64,000 nucleotides of DNA from Endozoicomonas sp965196975 (GCF_965196975.1 NZ_OZ239981.1:1302001-1366000); one strand, 5' to 3'; counted from the stretch's first letter, positions 7,576 through 16,842 are shown. The notes: generated from the letters alone by a model not told the origin. Program-made: numbers and translations.

Positions 7576-8796
7576 ATGGGTGACTTTTACCAGAATGGAA
7601 TTATTACCAATTTTCATAATCTGAGAGTTCGATCAACCGAAGACATGGAGCGTGACCTGTTGGCGTTCTCTCGACAGCGCCCGATGTCGCTGGTATTGCC
7701 TTCACTGTTTTCAGAGCTGGAAGGGCCGGCATTGGGGCATATTGTCGAAGAGCTAAGCCAGGTTCGTTATCTCTCTGAAATTGTGATTGGACTGGATCGT
7801 GCAGATCAAGAGCAGTTTGCCTATGCCAAAGATTTTTTTGGGCGGCTCGATCAGCATCACCGCATTCTCTGGCAGGATGGTCCCAAGTTACAGGAAATTG
7901 ATGCGTTGCTGGCCAGTAAAGGGCTGGCTCCCAGAGAACCGGGGAAGGGGCGGAATGTCTGGTATTGTTATGGCTATGTGCTGGCGTCAGCCAAGTCTGA
8001 AGCTGTCGCACTGCATGATTGCGATATTGTGACCTATCAGAGGGATCTTCTGGCCAAGCTGTTGTATCCGGTCGCTAATCCAGCGTTCAGTTACGACTTC
8101 TGTAAAGGCTATTACGCGCGAATCGCTGATAATAAGTTAAATGGACGAGTCAGTCGCCTGCTGGTTACGCCTTTATTAAGGGCTCTGAAAAAAATCCTTG
8201 GGCCGATGGAGTATCTCGAATATCTGGACAGCTTCCGTTACCCCCTGGCTGGTGAATTCTCCATGAGAACCAGCGTATTTAACGATATACGGATTCCCAG
8301 TGACTGGGGGCTGGAGATCGGCGTGTTGTCGGAGGTTAAGCGTAATTATTCCAGCAAGCGCCTCTGTCAGGTGGATATTGCGGATATTTACGATCACAAG
8401 CATCAGCCCCTGTCTGAAGGTGATGTCAGTCGGGGGTTGTCGAAAATGAGCCACGACATCATCAAGGCTATTTTTCGTAAACTGGCGACCAATGGGGTTC
8501 AGTTTAATACCGAAACCTTCAGGACCATCAAGGCGACCTACTACCGGGTGGCTCTGGACTTTATCGAATCCTATTACGATGACGCCATGATCAATGGCCT
8601 GCATGTGGATCGTGACAGCGAAGAGCGGGCCGTTGAGCTGTTTGCCAGAAATATCATGGAAGCAGGTCAGCATTTCCTTGAAAACCCCATGGAGCGTCCT
8701 TTTATTCCCAGTTGGAACCGGGTGATGTCTGCGGTTCCGGATATATTGGAGCGGCTGTATGATGCCGTAGAAGAAGATAATCAGCATTTCAGTTGA
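7576..8796 (+). CDS. gpgS: Glucosyl-3-phosphoglycerate synthase (GT81)
   Basis: The 406-aa protein matches the GpgS family, which transfers glucose from an NDP-glucose donor to 3-phosphoglycerate to form glucosyl-3-phosphoglycerate, the first committed step to the osmolyte glucosylglycerate. The fold starts with LVLPSLFSELEGPALGHIV, and the metal-binding DxD motif is in ALHDCDIVTYQ (about residues 147-150). EFSMRTSVF, FRYPLAGE and GLEIGVLSEV are also typical. The ATG at 7576 is chosen over the GTG three bases earlier because an AAGGA site lies about 8 nt before it. It follows gpgP by 28 bp and probably shared its transcript; the IS insertion upstream may now reduce its expression unless an internal promoter exists. 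Confidence 0.88.
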   Translation: MGDFYQNGIITNFHNLRVRSTEDMERDLLAFSRQRPMSLVLPSLFSELEGPALGHIVEELSQVRYLSEIVIGLDRADQEQFAYAKDFFGRLDQHHRILWQDGPKLQEIDALLASKGLAPREPGKGRNVWYCYGYVLASAKSEAVALHDCDIVTYQRDLLAKLLYPVANPAFSYDFCKGYYARIADNKLNGRVSRLLVTPLLRALKKILGPMEYLEYLDSFRYPLAGEFSMRTSVFNDIRIPSDWGLEIGVLSEVKRNYSSKRLCQVDIADIYDHKHQPLSEGDVSRGLSKMSHDIIKAIFRKLATNGVQFNTETFRTIKATYYRVALDFIESYYDDAMINGLHVDRDSEERAVELFARNIMEAGQHFLENPMERPFIPSWNRVMSAVPDILERLYDAVEEDNQHFS

Positions 8797-8809
8797 TTTC
8801 AGAAAAAGT

Positions 8810-8837
8810 TTCGAAAACTGTATGAATATGGTATAAA
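8810..8837 (+). promoter_or_regulatory. Possible sigma-70 promoter for rpsB
   Basis: TTCGAA (8810-8815) and TATAAA (8832-8837) are spaced 16 bp apart, about 200 bp before rpsB. The long leader between this site and the rpsB start fits a regulated ribosomal-protein transcript; in E. coli the rpsB leader is a target of S2 feedback. I cannot confirm that here. Confidence 0.4.
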
Positions 8838-9041
8838 GCGCCACTCGATTTCGAGATGAGGTACATCGCGGTCATTCTCAGGACTGAGCAAAGTGGATCT
8901 CATTAAACTTAACTTTGATAAAAGATCTCACATTCACCGACACATGGTTCTGGGTGCCAGCTTTTGAATTCGTTATGCGGATCATGAACTGGTCGAACAC
9001 ATGGGGTGTTTGGAGGCATAACCCTGAATCAGGAGATTCCC

Positions 9042-9824
9042 ATGACTCAAGTCACTATGCGTGACATGCTCAAGGCCGGCGTGCATTTCGGTCACCAGAC
9101 CCGTTACTGGAACCCAAAGATGAACAAGTACATCTTTGGTGCGCGCAACCGAATTCATATCATTAACCTTGAGCACACCCTGCCTGCTTTCAATGGCGCT
9201 CTGCAGTTCATCGGCAAATTGGCTGAAGGCAAAAACAAGGTCATGTTTGTTGGTACCAAGCGTGCTGCTGGTAAGATCATTCGTGAAGAAGCCTCTCGCT
9301 GTGGCATGCCTTACGTTGATCACCGCTGGTTAGGTGGTATGCTGACCAACTACAAGACCATTCGTCAGTCCATCAAGCGTCTGCGTGATCTTGAAAGCCA
9401 GCGTGACGACGGTACTTTTGAAAAGCTGACCAAGAAAGAAGCTCTGATGCGCAGCCGTGATCTGGAAAAACTGGATCGCAGTCTGGGTGGTATCAAGGAT
9501 ATGGGTAGTCTGCCAGACGCTCTGTTCGTTATCGACGTTGAGCATGAGCGCATTGCCATTCAGGAAGCCAACAAGCTGGGTATTCCTGTAATCGGTATCG
9601 TTGATACTAACTCCAGCCCTGAAGGTGTGGACTACATCATCCCAGGTAACGATGATGCTATCCGTGCTATCCAGCTGTACCTGAAAGCTGCTGCTGATGT
9701 GATCCTGGAAGGTCGTGCCCGTGCGAGCACTGGTGCTGAAGACGAGTTCGTAGAAATCGAAGAAGCGCCAAAGGCTGAGGAAGCTCCCAAGGCTGAAGAA
9801 GCGGAAGGTTCTGAAGAAGCCTGA
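9042..9824 (+). CDS. rpsB: 30S ribosomal protein S2
   Basis: The 260-aa product matches S2 of the small ribosomal subunit from its first residues (SMRDMLKAGVHFGHQTRYWNPK-type start) through HRWLGGMLTN, KKEALMRSRDLEKL and IPGNDDAIRAI. The ATG at 9042 is used because an AGGAGA site lies 5-6 nt before it and the protein then starts as in E. coli; an ATG at 9006 in frame has no such support. The tail is longer than in E. coli and is an acidic Ala/Glu/Pro/Lys-rich extension with a tandem EEAPKA unit. It is followed by tsf, as in most proteobacteria, with a hairpin between the two. Confidence 0.97.
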   Translation: MTQVTMRDMLKAGVHFGHQTRYWNPKMNKYIFGARNRIHIINLEHTLPAFNGALQFIGKLAEGKNKVMFVGTKRAAGKIIREEASRCGMPYVDHRWLGGMLTNYKTIRQSIKRLRDLESQRDDGTFEKLTKKEALMRSRDLEKLDRSLGGIKDMGSLPDALFVIDVEHERIAIQEANKLGIPVIGIVDTNSSPEGVDYIIPGNDDAIRAIQLYLKAAADVILEGRARASTGAEDEFVEIEEAPKAEEAPKAEEAEGSEEA

Positions 9825-9950
9825 GGCTTTGAAGATCCAGCTCCAGGCAGCATCTAACTAGGCTGGTCTTATGACTGGGGTGCAGGTTGGTTTCGTTTGG
9901 GATTGTCCTGCAACAATAAAAGATGCTGTTTGCTGATTTTGGAAAAGAGT

Positions 9951-9974
9951 AAGGGGGCTTTGCCCCCTTTTTTC
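9951..9974 (+). terminator. Terminator or attenuator between rpsB and tsf
   Basis: The stem aagggggc/gcccccttt with a 3-nt loop is followed by a T run. It lies in the 237-bp rpsB-tsf gap and would lower tsf read-through; tsf may also have its own promoter after it. Confidence 0.8.
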
Positions 9975-10061
9975 CGATGTACAGATAACTATTCTTTTAT
10001 GCCATTTTTATTCTACTTGGATGGTGGCATAAAAAGACTGTCAATTTGAGAGGAATCAACC

Positions 10062-10922
10062 ATGGCAGCTATTAGTGCAGCACTGGTAAAAGAACTGCGT
10101 GAACGTACTGGCCTGGGCATGATGGAGTGCAAAAAAGCACTGGTTGAAGCACAGGGCGATATCGAAGTTGCAATCGAAGAAATGCGTAAGTCCGGTCAGG
10201 CAAAAGCTGCCAAGAAAGCCGGTCGTATCGCTGCGGAAGGTATTGTAGCTGTTAAAGTAGCTGACGACGCCAGCTTTGGTGTATTGGTTGAAGTTAACAG
10301 TGAAACTGACTTCGTTGCCCGTGACGATAACTTCCTGGGTTACGTTCAAAAAGTAGTGGATGCTGCTTTTGCCCGTAAGGAAGCTGATGTTGCTGTTCTG
10401 ATGGAAGGTGAACTGGAAGAAGCCCGCCAGGCGCTGGTTCAGAAGATCGGTGAAAACATCGGTGTTCGTCGTATCGCTATCGTTGAAGGTGGTGTGATCG
10501 GCTCTTACGTTCACGGTAACAACCGCATCGCCGTTCTGACCAAGCTGGAAGGTGGTGATACTGAACTGGCTCGTGATATTGCCATGCACGTTGCTGCTGT
10601 TAACCCACAGGTGGTTAACAAGGAAGACATGCCGGCTGAACTGGTAGAGAAAGAGAAAGAGATCTTCAAGGCTCAGGCTGAGCAGTCTGGCAAGCCTGCC
10701 AACATCATCGAGAAGATGATTGAAGGTCGTATCAGCAAGTTCCTGGCAGAGAGCAGCCTGGTTGAACAGCCTTTCGTTAAAGACCCTGACACCACTGTTG
10801 GTGCGTTGGCCAAGAAGGCAGGTGCTGCTGTATCCAGCTTCGTACGTTTTGAAGTTGGTGAAGGTATCGAGAAAGAAGAAGTGGACTTTGCTGCTGAAGT
10901 CCGCGCTCAGGCAGGACTGTAA
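10062..10922 (+). CDS. tsf: Translation elongation factor Ts
   Basis: This 286-aa protein is the nucleotide exchange factor that recycles EF-Tu-GDP to EF-Tu-GTP. The N-terminal UBA-like domain with LRERTGLGMMECKKAL (about 13-28), the TDFVARDDNF motif near residue 82 that pries at the EF-Tu nucleotide site, and the dimerisation/coiled-coil parts are all present, and the length is normal. Its ATG is preceded by a GAGAGGAA site. A strong terminator follows directly, so pyrH is probably transcribed separately. Confidence 0.97.
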   Translation: MAAISAALVKELRERTGLGMMECKKALVEAQGDIEVAIEEMRKSGQAKAAKKAGRIAAEGIVAVKVADDASFGVLVEVNSETDFVARDDNFLGYVQKVVDAAFARKEADVAVLMEGELEEARQALVQKIGENIGVRRIAIVEGGVIGSYVHGNNRIAVLTKLEGGDTELARDIAMHVAAVNPQVVNKEDMPAELVEKEKEIFKAQAEQSGKPANIIEKMIEGRISKFLAESSLVEQPFVKDPDTTVGALAKKAGAAVSSFVRFEVGEGIEKEEVDFAAEVRAQAGL

Positions 10923-10926
10923 TACA

Positions 10927-10953
10927 AAGGCCAACCCAAAGGGTTGGCCTTTT
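10927..10953 (+). terminator. Rho-independent terminator after tsf
   Basis: The stem aaggccaaccc/gggttggcctt with a 3-nt loop is followed by a T run, starting 5 bp after the tsf stop. Confidence 0.88.
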
Positions 10954-11176
10954 CATGTCTATCCGTAGCTGATGGTTGATTTTCGGGTTTTCTTCATGGG
11001 AAAGTTTCATGGATAAGAATATCAACTGTCAGAACACATCAACTCGCTGGCTGATTGGTTAGAGAAGGTCATTTCAGCCAGATGATTCATCGAATGCAGC
11101 TTTTATGGCTGATTTCCAGATGTCAGCGCATTTGCGAGTTGAGTGTAATTTAGCCAACCAGACTCGGAAACTGAAC

Positions 11177-11908
11177 ATGCCGGCAAGTGATAGTCAACCG
11201 AAATACAAACGCATATTACTGAAGCTCAGTGGTGAAGCTCTTCAGGGTGAGGGTGAGTTTGGTATTGATCCCAGGGTTCTGGATCGAATGGCCCTGGAAA
11301 TCGGTCAGTTAGTAGGGATCGGTGTACAGGTTGGTATCGTTATTGGTGGTGGAAACCTCTTTCGTGGTGCGGCCCTCAGTGCTGCAGGCCTGGACAGGGT
11401 AACCGGTGATCACATGGGAATGCTGGCAACCGTGATGAATGCTCTGGCCATGCGTGATGCACTTGAACGATCCAATATTAATACCCGGGTTATGTCAGCC
11501 ATTCCCATGAGTGGTGTTGTTGAGCATTATGATCATCGCCGTGCAATGAGGTATCTCAATTCTGGCGATGTTGTGATTTTTTCTGCCGGTACCGGAAATC
11601 CATTTTTTACCACCGACTCCGCAGCCTGTCTGAGGGGGATTGAGGTGGGCGTTGATGTAGTCCTCAAGGCCACCAAGGTTGACGGTGTCTATGATAAAGA
11701 TCCGGTAAAGCATTCTGATGCGGTTAAATTTGATCAGCTGACCTATGATGATGTCCTGGAGCGCAAGCTGGGCGTTATGGATTTAACGGCTATTTGTCTG
11801 GTGCGAGACCAGCAGATGCCTGTTCGGGTGTTTAATATGAACAAATCCGGGGCTCTGTTAAATCTTGTGGTTGGTGGTGATGAAGGAACACTGGTAAACG
11901 GGGGTTAA
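11177..11908 (+). CDS. pyrH: Uridylate kinase (UMP kinase)
   Basis: The 243-aa protein phosphorylates UMP to UDP in pyrimidine nucleotide synthesis. The amino-acid-kinase fold is clear: KRILLKLSGEAL at the N-terminus, VIGGGNLFRG, DHMGMLATVMNALAM and the ATKVDGVYDKDP region. The ATG at 11177 gives a length and start like E. coli PyrH; an upstream ATG at 11105 would add 24 residues that do not look conserved. The stop codon abuts frr (TAATGATG), so pyrH and frr are co-transcribed. Confidence 0.96.
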   Translation: MPASDSQPKYKRILLKLSGEALQGEGEFGIDPRVLDRMALEIGQLVGIGVQVGIVIGGGNLFRGAALSAAGLDRVTGDHMGMLATVMNALAMRDALERSNINTRVMSAIPMSGVVEHYDHRRAMRYLNSGDVVIFSAGTGNPFFTTDSAACLRGIEVGVDVVLKATKVDGVYDKDPVKHSDAVKFDQLTYDDVLERKLGVMDLTAICLVRDQQMPVRVFNMNKSGALLNLVVGGDEGTLVNGG

Positions 11909-11910
11909 TG

Positions 11911-12468
11911 ATGATCAATGAGATTAAAGATGATGCCAAAGAGCGTATGGGCAAAACCATTGAATCGTTGACGGTTGCCTTCAACAAGATTCGTACAGGT
12001 CGAGCTCATCCAAGCCTTCTTGATGGTATTAAGGTTTCTTACTATGGCTCAGAAACGCCTTTGAGTCAGATGGCTAACGTTTCTGTTGAAGACGGTCGTA
12101 CGCTTGCAGTTCGCGTCTGGGAAAGGCAGATCGTTCCTGATGTAGAGAAGGCAATTCTTAAGTCTGACCTTGGGCTTAACCCTTCTACTGCTGGCGAAGT
12201 GATTCGTATTCCTTTGCCTCCGCTGACCGAAGAAACCCGCAAGGGCTATATTCGTCAGGCGCGTCAGGATGCGGAGAATGCCCGTATTGCCATTCGTAAT
12301 ATTCGCCGTGATGCACTGGCTGATATTAAGGAACTGGAGAAGGAAAAAGAGATCAGTGAAGATGATGAGCGTCGCGGACAGGATGATGTTCAGAAGCTGA
12401 CTGATCAGTTTATTGCTGAAGTTGATAAAAATCTTTCTGCCAAGGAAGAGGATCTGATGGCGATCTAA
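11911..12468 (+). CDS. frr: Ribosome recycling factor
   Basis: The 185-aa protein splits post-termination ribosomes together with EF-G. The family signatures KIRTGRAHPSLLD, LGLNPSTAGEVIRIPLPPLTEE and the C-terminal helix with EISEDDERRGQDDVQKLTD are visible, and the length equals that of E. coli RRF. Two adjacent ATG codons exist (11908 and 11911); the second is preferred because it lies about 6 nt after a GGGGG site. It directly follows pyrH. Confidence 0.96.
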   Translation: MINEIKDDAKERMGKTIESLTVAFNKIRTGRAHPSLLDGIKVSYYGSETPLSQMANVSVEDGRTLAVRVWERQIVPDVEKAILKSDLGLNPSTAGEVIRIPLPPLTEETRKGYIRQARQDAENARIAIRNIRRDALADIKELEKEKEISEDDERRGQDDVQKLTDQFIAEVDKNLSAKEEDLMAI

Positions 12469-12660
12469 TGGCTGCCAGTGCTGATCTGGAGTTACTGCCT
12501 TGTCTGCTTTATCAGAGAAGAGTCTACTTGTAATGACTTCAGGAATTCAGGCGTCAGCTGTCTTTTGATGCGTTGCAGGTGCTTGCTTTTTACAGCGTGC
12601 TCCTGCAAGGTTCTACTGTTACACTTTTTTTACCTGCCAATTTTCAGATCGTCTTAATCC

Positions 12661-13440
12661 ATGGCAAATACATCGTTACAGGGAAAAAGCGGCATTCAGG
12701 AAGTTCCGCCAGAAAGGCTGCCGCGCCATGTGGCTATCATTCTTGATGGTAATAACCGCTGGGCTAAAAGGAAGCACCTGCCAGGTCTGGCTGGACATAG
12801 GGCTGGTGTGAACCGTGTTCGTGAAGTGGTTGAGGCCTGCGCTGACCACGGTGTTGAAGTGCTCACGCTGTTTGCCTTCAGCAGCGAGAACTGGAATCGG
12901 CCGGTTATTGAAGTGAATGGGCTAATGCGCCTGTTTCTGAATGTGCTAAAGCGAGAGGCCGGACGGTTAAAGAAAAACTGTATCCGACTGAAGGTAATTG
13001 GTGATGTTTCCCGATTCAGCCCTGAAATTCAGAAACATATTCAAGAAGTAGAAGCGCTGACTTCAGCTGATTACGCAGTGACTCTGGTTATTGCTGCCAA
13101 CTATGGTGGTATGTGGGACATCGCTTCTGCAGCACGCCAGCTGGCAGAAAAAGTGGCTCTTGGGGAGCTTGGGCCGGAGAGTATTGATGAGTCAGCGGTT
13201 GAGCAGCATCTCAGTACGTCAGGTTTGCCTGCCCCGGATCTGTTGATTCGTACCAGTGGTGAGCAACGAATCAGTAACTTCCTGTTGTGGCAATGTGCTT
13301 ACAGTGAGTTTTATTTTACCGAAACCTTGTGGCCGGATTTTGGACGAGATGAATTTCAGCAGGCCCTGCTGAGCTACGCCCGTCGCCAGCGACGATTTGG
13401 CAAAACCAGCGAGCAGGTGGAGGCTGAAACACCGTGTTGA
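12661..13440 (+). CDS. uppS: Undecaprenyl diphosphate synthase (cis-prenyltransferase)
   Basis: This 259-aa enzyme extends farnesyl diphosphate with isopentenyl diphosphate to C55 undecaprenyl diphosphate, the lipid carrier for peptidoglycan and other surface polymers. The catalytic ILDGNNRWAKRK loop, GHRAGV, TLFAFSSENWNRP and the C-terminal DLLIRTSGEQRISNFLLWQ and ETLWPDF motifs are all seen. It opens a tight run (uppS-cdsA-dxr-rseP) with overlaps or gaps of a few bases, linking isoprenoid, phospholipid and envelope-stress functions. The 192-bp gap after frr has no clear terminator. Confidence 0.96.
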   Translation: MANTSLQGKSGIQEVPPERLPRHVAIILDGNNRWAKRKHLPGLAGHRAGVNRVREVVEACADHGVEVLTLFAFSSENWNRPVIEVNGLMRLFLNVLKREAGRLKKNCIRLKVIGDVSRFSPEIQKHIQEVEALTSADYAVTLVIAANYGGMWDIASAARQLAEKVALGELGPESIDESAVEQHLSTSGLPAPDLLIRTSGEQRISNFLLWQCAYSEFYFTETLWPDFGRDEFQQALLSYARRQRRFGKTSEQVEAETPC

Positions 13441-14237
13441 AACAAAGAATTATAACGGCTCTTATACTGGCGCCTGTAGCGCTTGCCGGCGTGTTTTTAT
13501 TACCGTTAACCGGTTTTGGCTTCTTTATCGCCGCGATTATCATGCTTGCGGCTTGGGAATGGGCAAACCTTTCTGGTTTTGAGAATCGACCTGTTCGTCT
13601 GGCTTATGCGCTGGCTATTGGTGCTTTCTGTGGCCTGACGCTTTTTTTACCTCCCATTCTGACCCTTGGACTGGCTGCTGTCTGGTGGCTGATTGCTTTC
13701 ATCCTTGTCAAGCAATACCCGGAGAGCGGCCGCCTGCTTGAGAGCAGGCCTCTTAGATTATTGATGGGATTGCTGACCCTGGTACCGGCATGGCTGGGTC
13801 TTTATGAACTCAAGCAGATGACAGACTCAGCCTGGTTGATCGTTACCCTCCTGGTGATGGTCTGGGCTGCCGACTGTGGTGCCTATTTTGCTGGAAAGCG
13901 TTTTGGCAAAATAAAGCTTATTGAGCGGGTCAGTCCTAAAAAGACCCTTGAGGGGCTGGTCGGTGGTGTGCTGGTTTCAATGTTGATTTCAAGCCTTGTT
14001 ACCTTGTTTGGCAGCGTCAGTTTTTTTCAGGGAGTGTCATTGTTGACGCTGACCATTCTGACGGTTCTGGTTTCCGTTCTGGGTGATCTCTGGGAGAGCG
14101 TATTGAAACGGTACAGGGGGGTTAAAGACAGTGGAAACCTGCTGCCAGGTCATGGTGGTGTGCTTGATCGAATTGATAGCCTGACCGCTGCTGTTCCGAT
14201 ATTTACTCTCTATGTCATGATAATCAGGGGTGTATAG
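13434..14237 (+). CDS. cdsA: Phosphatidate cytidylyltransferase (CDP-diacylglycerol synthase)
   Basis: The 267-aa integral membrane enzyme makes CDP-diacylglycerol from CTP and phosphatidate, the branch point of phospholipid synthesis. It is highly hydrophobic, with about seven to eight transmembrane segments. Near the C-terminus it has the family signature region SVLGDLWESVLKRYRGVKDSG followed by LPGHGGVLDRIDSL, which carries the catalytic Asp residues. The start is a GTG overlapping the end of uppS by 7 bp. Confidence 0.95.
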   Translation: MLKQRIITALILAPVALAGVFLLPLTGFGFFIAAIIMLAAWEWANLSGFENRPVRLAYALAIGAFCGLTLFLPPILTLGLAAVWWLIAFILVKQYPESGRLLESRPLRLLMGLLTLVPAWLGLYELKQMTDSAWLIVTLLVMVWAADCGAYFAGKRFGKIKLIERVSPKKTLEGLVGGVLVSMLISSLVTLFGSVSFFQGVSLLTLTILTVLVSVLGDLWESVLKRYRGVKDSGNLLPGHGGVLDRIDSLTAAVPIFTLYVMIIRGV

Positions 14238-14239
14238 TC

Positions 14240-15454
14240 ATGACTGCATTATGCTCTCAAACCGGTAGACAGCGGGTTTGTGTACTGGGATCCACAGGAT
14301 CCATTGGTAAAAGTACATTGGATGTTATCGCTCGTAACCCAGATCTATACAGCGTTCATTCTTTAATAGCGGGCAGGAATGCGAGTGTTATGCTGGAGCA
14401 GGCCCGTCAGTTTCAGCCACAATACATTGTTATGGCGGATGAGCAGGCAGCCCGAGATCTTCGGGCAGATCTTCTGTCCGAAGGGTTGAGCATTTCGGTT
14501 GAATTCGGCCTGGCTGCGATGAACCAGGTTGCGGCTGATGGTGAGGTTGATGTCGTTATGGCAGCCATTGTTGGTGCTGCAGGGCTTTCACCTACTATGG
14601 CCGCTGTTCGTGCAGGGAAAAAAGTTCTTTTGGCGAATAAAGAAGCGCTGGTGATGACCGGTGCTTTATTCATGGATGCTGTTAAGGCTTCAGGTTCTGT
14701 TCTTCTGCCTATTGATAGTGAGCACAACGCTATTTTTCAGTGCCTGCCTGCTGATCATCATTTGGGTCTTGAACGGGTGGGTGTTAGAAGAATATTGCTG
14801 ACCGCTTCCGGAGGCCCATTCCGACAGTCTCCTGTGGAAAGTTTTTCCGCTGTAACGCCTGAGCAGGCCTGTGCCCACCCAAACTGGAGCATGGGGCGTA
14901 AAATTTCGGTAGACTCGGCCACGATGATGAATAAGGGGCTTGAGTTTATTGAAGCATGCTGGTTGTTTGATGCCCGTCCCGAGCAGGTGGAGGTGGTGAT
15001 TCATCCTCAAAGTATCATCCACTCAATGGTGGATTACGAGGATGGCTCTGTGCTGGCTCAGATGGGAAATCCGGACATGAGAACACCCATTGCCCATGCT
15101 CTGGCATGGCCAAGAAGAATACCCTCCGGTGTTGCTCCTTTGTCGCTGACCGAGATTGCCCGGCTTGACTTCTATGCTCCGGACATGATGCGTTACCGCT
15201 GTTTGAAGCTGGCCCAGGAGGCGGCACGCAGTGGAGGCACAGCAGCTGCTATGCTGAATGCTGCCAATGAGATTGCGGTTGATGCTTTTCTTGATAGAAA
15301 GCTGAGCTTTGATCGCATCCCTGAAGTCATTGATGCAACATTACAGACATTACCGGTGTTGAGCGCCGGAAACTTAGATCAAGTGCTGGAGGCTGACAGG
15401 GAAGCCCGCTATCTGGCTCAGAAACAGGTTTCACAGATGCAGGGTGTTGCATGA
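14240..15454 (+). CDS. dxr: 1-deoxy-D-xylulose 5-phosphate reductoisomerase
   Basis: This 404-aa enzyme converts DXP to MEP with NADPH, the first committed step of the MEP isoprenoid pathway. The NADPH-binding VLGSTGSIGKSTLDVI near the N-terminus, LLANKEALVM, LPIDSEHNAIFQ (metal site), TASGGPFR and MGRKISVDSATMMNKGLE match the family. ispD and ispF of the same pathway lie about 33 kb downstream. It overlaps rseP by 4 bp (ATGA). Confidence 0.96.
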   Translation: MTALCSQTGRQRVCVLGSTGSIGKSTLDVIARNPDLYSVHSLIAGRNASVMLEQARQFQPQYIVMADEQAARDLRADLLSEGLSISVEFGLAAMNQVAADGEVDVVMAAIVGAAGLSPTMAAVRAGKKVLLANKEALVMTGALFMDAVKASGSVLLPIDSEHNAIFQCLPADHHLGLERVGVRRILLTASGGPFRQSPVESFSAVTPEQACAHPNWSMGRKISVDSATMMNKGLEFIEACWLFDARPEQVEVVIHPQSIIHSMVDYEDGSVLAQMGNPDMRTPIAHALAWPRRIPSGVAPLSLTEIARLDFYAPDMMRYRCLKLAQEAARSGGTAAAMLNAANEIAVDAFLDRKLSFDRIPEVIDATLQTLPVLSAGNLDQVLEADREARYLAQKQVSQMQGVA

Positions 15455-16842
15455 TTTTTGAATCACTTCTTGACTCAGCGCAGACCATATTTGCCTTTGT
15501 AGTGACCCTTGGAATACTGGTGAGTATTCATGAGTATGGTCACTTCTGGGTTGCACGCCGTTGTGGTGTTAAGGTGCTTCGTTTCTCCGTGGGTTTTGGT
15601 AAATCACTATGGAGCTGGACTGACCGTCACGGTACGGAATACAGTATTGCAGCAATACCACTGGGTGGATACGTCAAGATGCTGGATGAGAGGGAAGGGC
15701 CGGTTCCCAGTGATGAGCAGCACCTTTCCTTCAATAGTAAGCCCGTTCTTTCCCGGATTGCGATTGTAGCTGCCGGACCCTTAGCTAACTTTCTTCTTGC
15801 TGTTTTTGCCCTTTGGCTCATGTACATGGTGGGTGTTCGTACCCTGATGCCTCAGGTTGGTGAAGTGATTCCCGATTCACCCGCTGCCGTTGCTGGAATT
15901 CACCCTGGTGATGAAATTGTTGCGGTGAACGGTGTCGAAACGCCGGGTTGGCAGGCCGTGAATATGGAGCTGTTGACGTATATTGGCGAGAGTAAAAATC
16001 TTGATTTCTCCATTCGAGCCGGTGAGCCTGGAGCTGCCTCAGATGGTGCTGTCAGAGATAAAAATATTGAGGTAGTAGACTGGCTGATCAATGAAGAGCA
16101 GCCAAACCCCGTGCGCTCTCTGGGTATTTTACCTTTCTCTCCAAAAATTCCTGCTGTCATTGGTCAGTTGGCTGAAGATGGTGCGGCAGCGAGAGATGGT
16201 CTGGAGCCAGGTGATAAAATCCTTCGCGTTAATGGGGAAGCAGTCATTGACTGGATGCACTTTGTGGAAGTGATCCGCGACAATGCTGGTAAGCCTCTTC
16301 AATTGTTTGTTGAGCGGGGTGGCGTTAGTCAGGATATTCAGTTAACTCCGGGTAGTCGATCCACTGATGGGATGACAACCGGTTTTATTGGTGCAGGCGT
16401 CCAACAGGTTTCCTGGCCAGATACCATGATTCGTCACTTGCAGTACGGTCCCATTGAATCGCTGGTAAAAGGTGCTCAGGCGACCTGGTCTCTGACAAGC
16501 ATGACACTAGAGTCTCTCTGGAAGATGGTTGTAGGGCTTGTTTCTGTTAAAAACTTGAGCGGCCCGATAACCATTGCTAAAGTGGCTGGCGCGTCACTTG
16601 AGTCTGGCCTGGAAAACTTTCTCTATTTTCTGGCAATGTTAAGCGTAAGCCTTGGGGTGCTGAACCTGCTCCCTATACCGGTGTTGGATGGAGGTCACCT
16701 GCTTTTCTATCTCGTGGAGATGGTCAGGGGTAAACCGCTCTCTGAGAAGATGCAGACACTGGGTTTGAAAATCGGGGTAACGTTTGTTGTTGGTGTAATG
16801 ATGCTGGCCATGTATAACGACCTTAGTCGACTCTTTCAATGA
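15451..16842 (+). CDS. rseP: Site-2 intramembrane zinc protease RseP
   Basis: The 463-aa inner-membrane protease cuts the anti-sigma factor RseA within the membrane to release sigma-E under envelope stress, and also clears signal-peptide remnants. The zinc motif HEYGH is at residues 27-31 in the first membrane segment, and the third ligand motif LDGGH is near residue 412. Two PDZ domains lie between them (GxxPGDEIVAVNG near 150 and LEPGDKILRVNG near 252). Its place directly before bamA fits its role in outer-membrane quality control. Confidence 0.96.
   Translation: MIFESLLDSAQTIFAFVVTLGILVSIHEYGHFWVARRCGVKVLRFSVGFGKSLWSWTDRHGTEYSIAAIPLGGYVKMLDEREGPVPSDEQHLSFNSKPVLSRIAIVAAGPLANFLLAVFALWLMYMVGVRTLMPQVGEVIPDSPAAVAGIHPGDEIVAVNGVETPGWQAVNMELLTYIGESKNLDFSIRAGEPGAASDGAVRDKNIEVVDWLINEEQPNPVRSLGILPFSPKIPAVIGQLAEDGAAARDGLEPGDKILRVNGEAVIDWMHFVEVIRDNAGKPLQLFVERGGVSQDIQLTPGSRSTDGMTTGFIGAGVQQVSWPDTMIRHLQYGPIESLVKGAQATWSLTSMTLESLWKMVVGLVSVKNLSGPITIAKVAGASLESGLENFLYFLAMLSVSLGVLNLLPIPVLDGGHLLFYLVEMVRGKPLSEKMQTLGLKIGVTFVVGVMMLAMYNDLSRLFQ

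Noticed and set aside
10056..10934. 292-codon frame antisense to tsf
   Set aside because: It is fully covered by tsf on the plus strand, and its translation is low-complexity with no family features.
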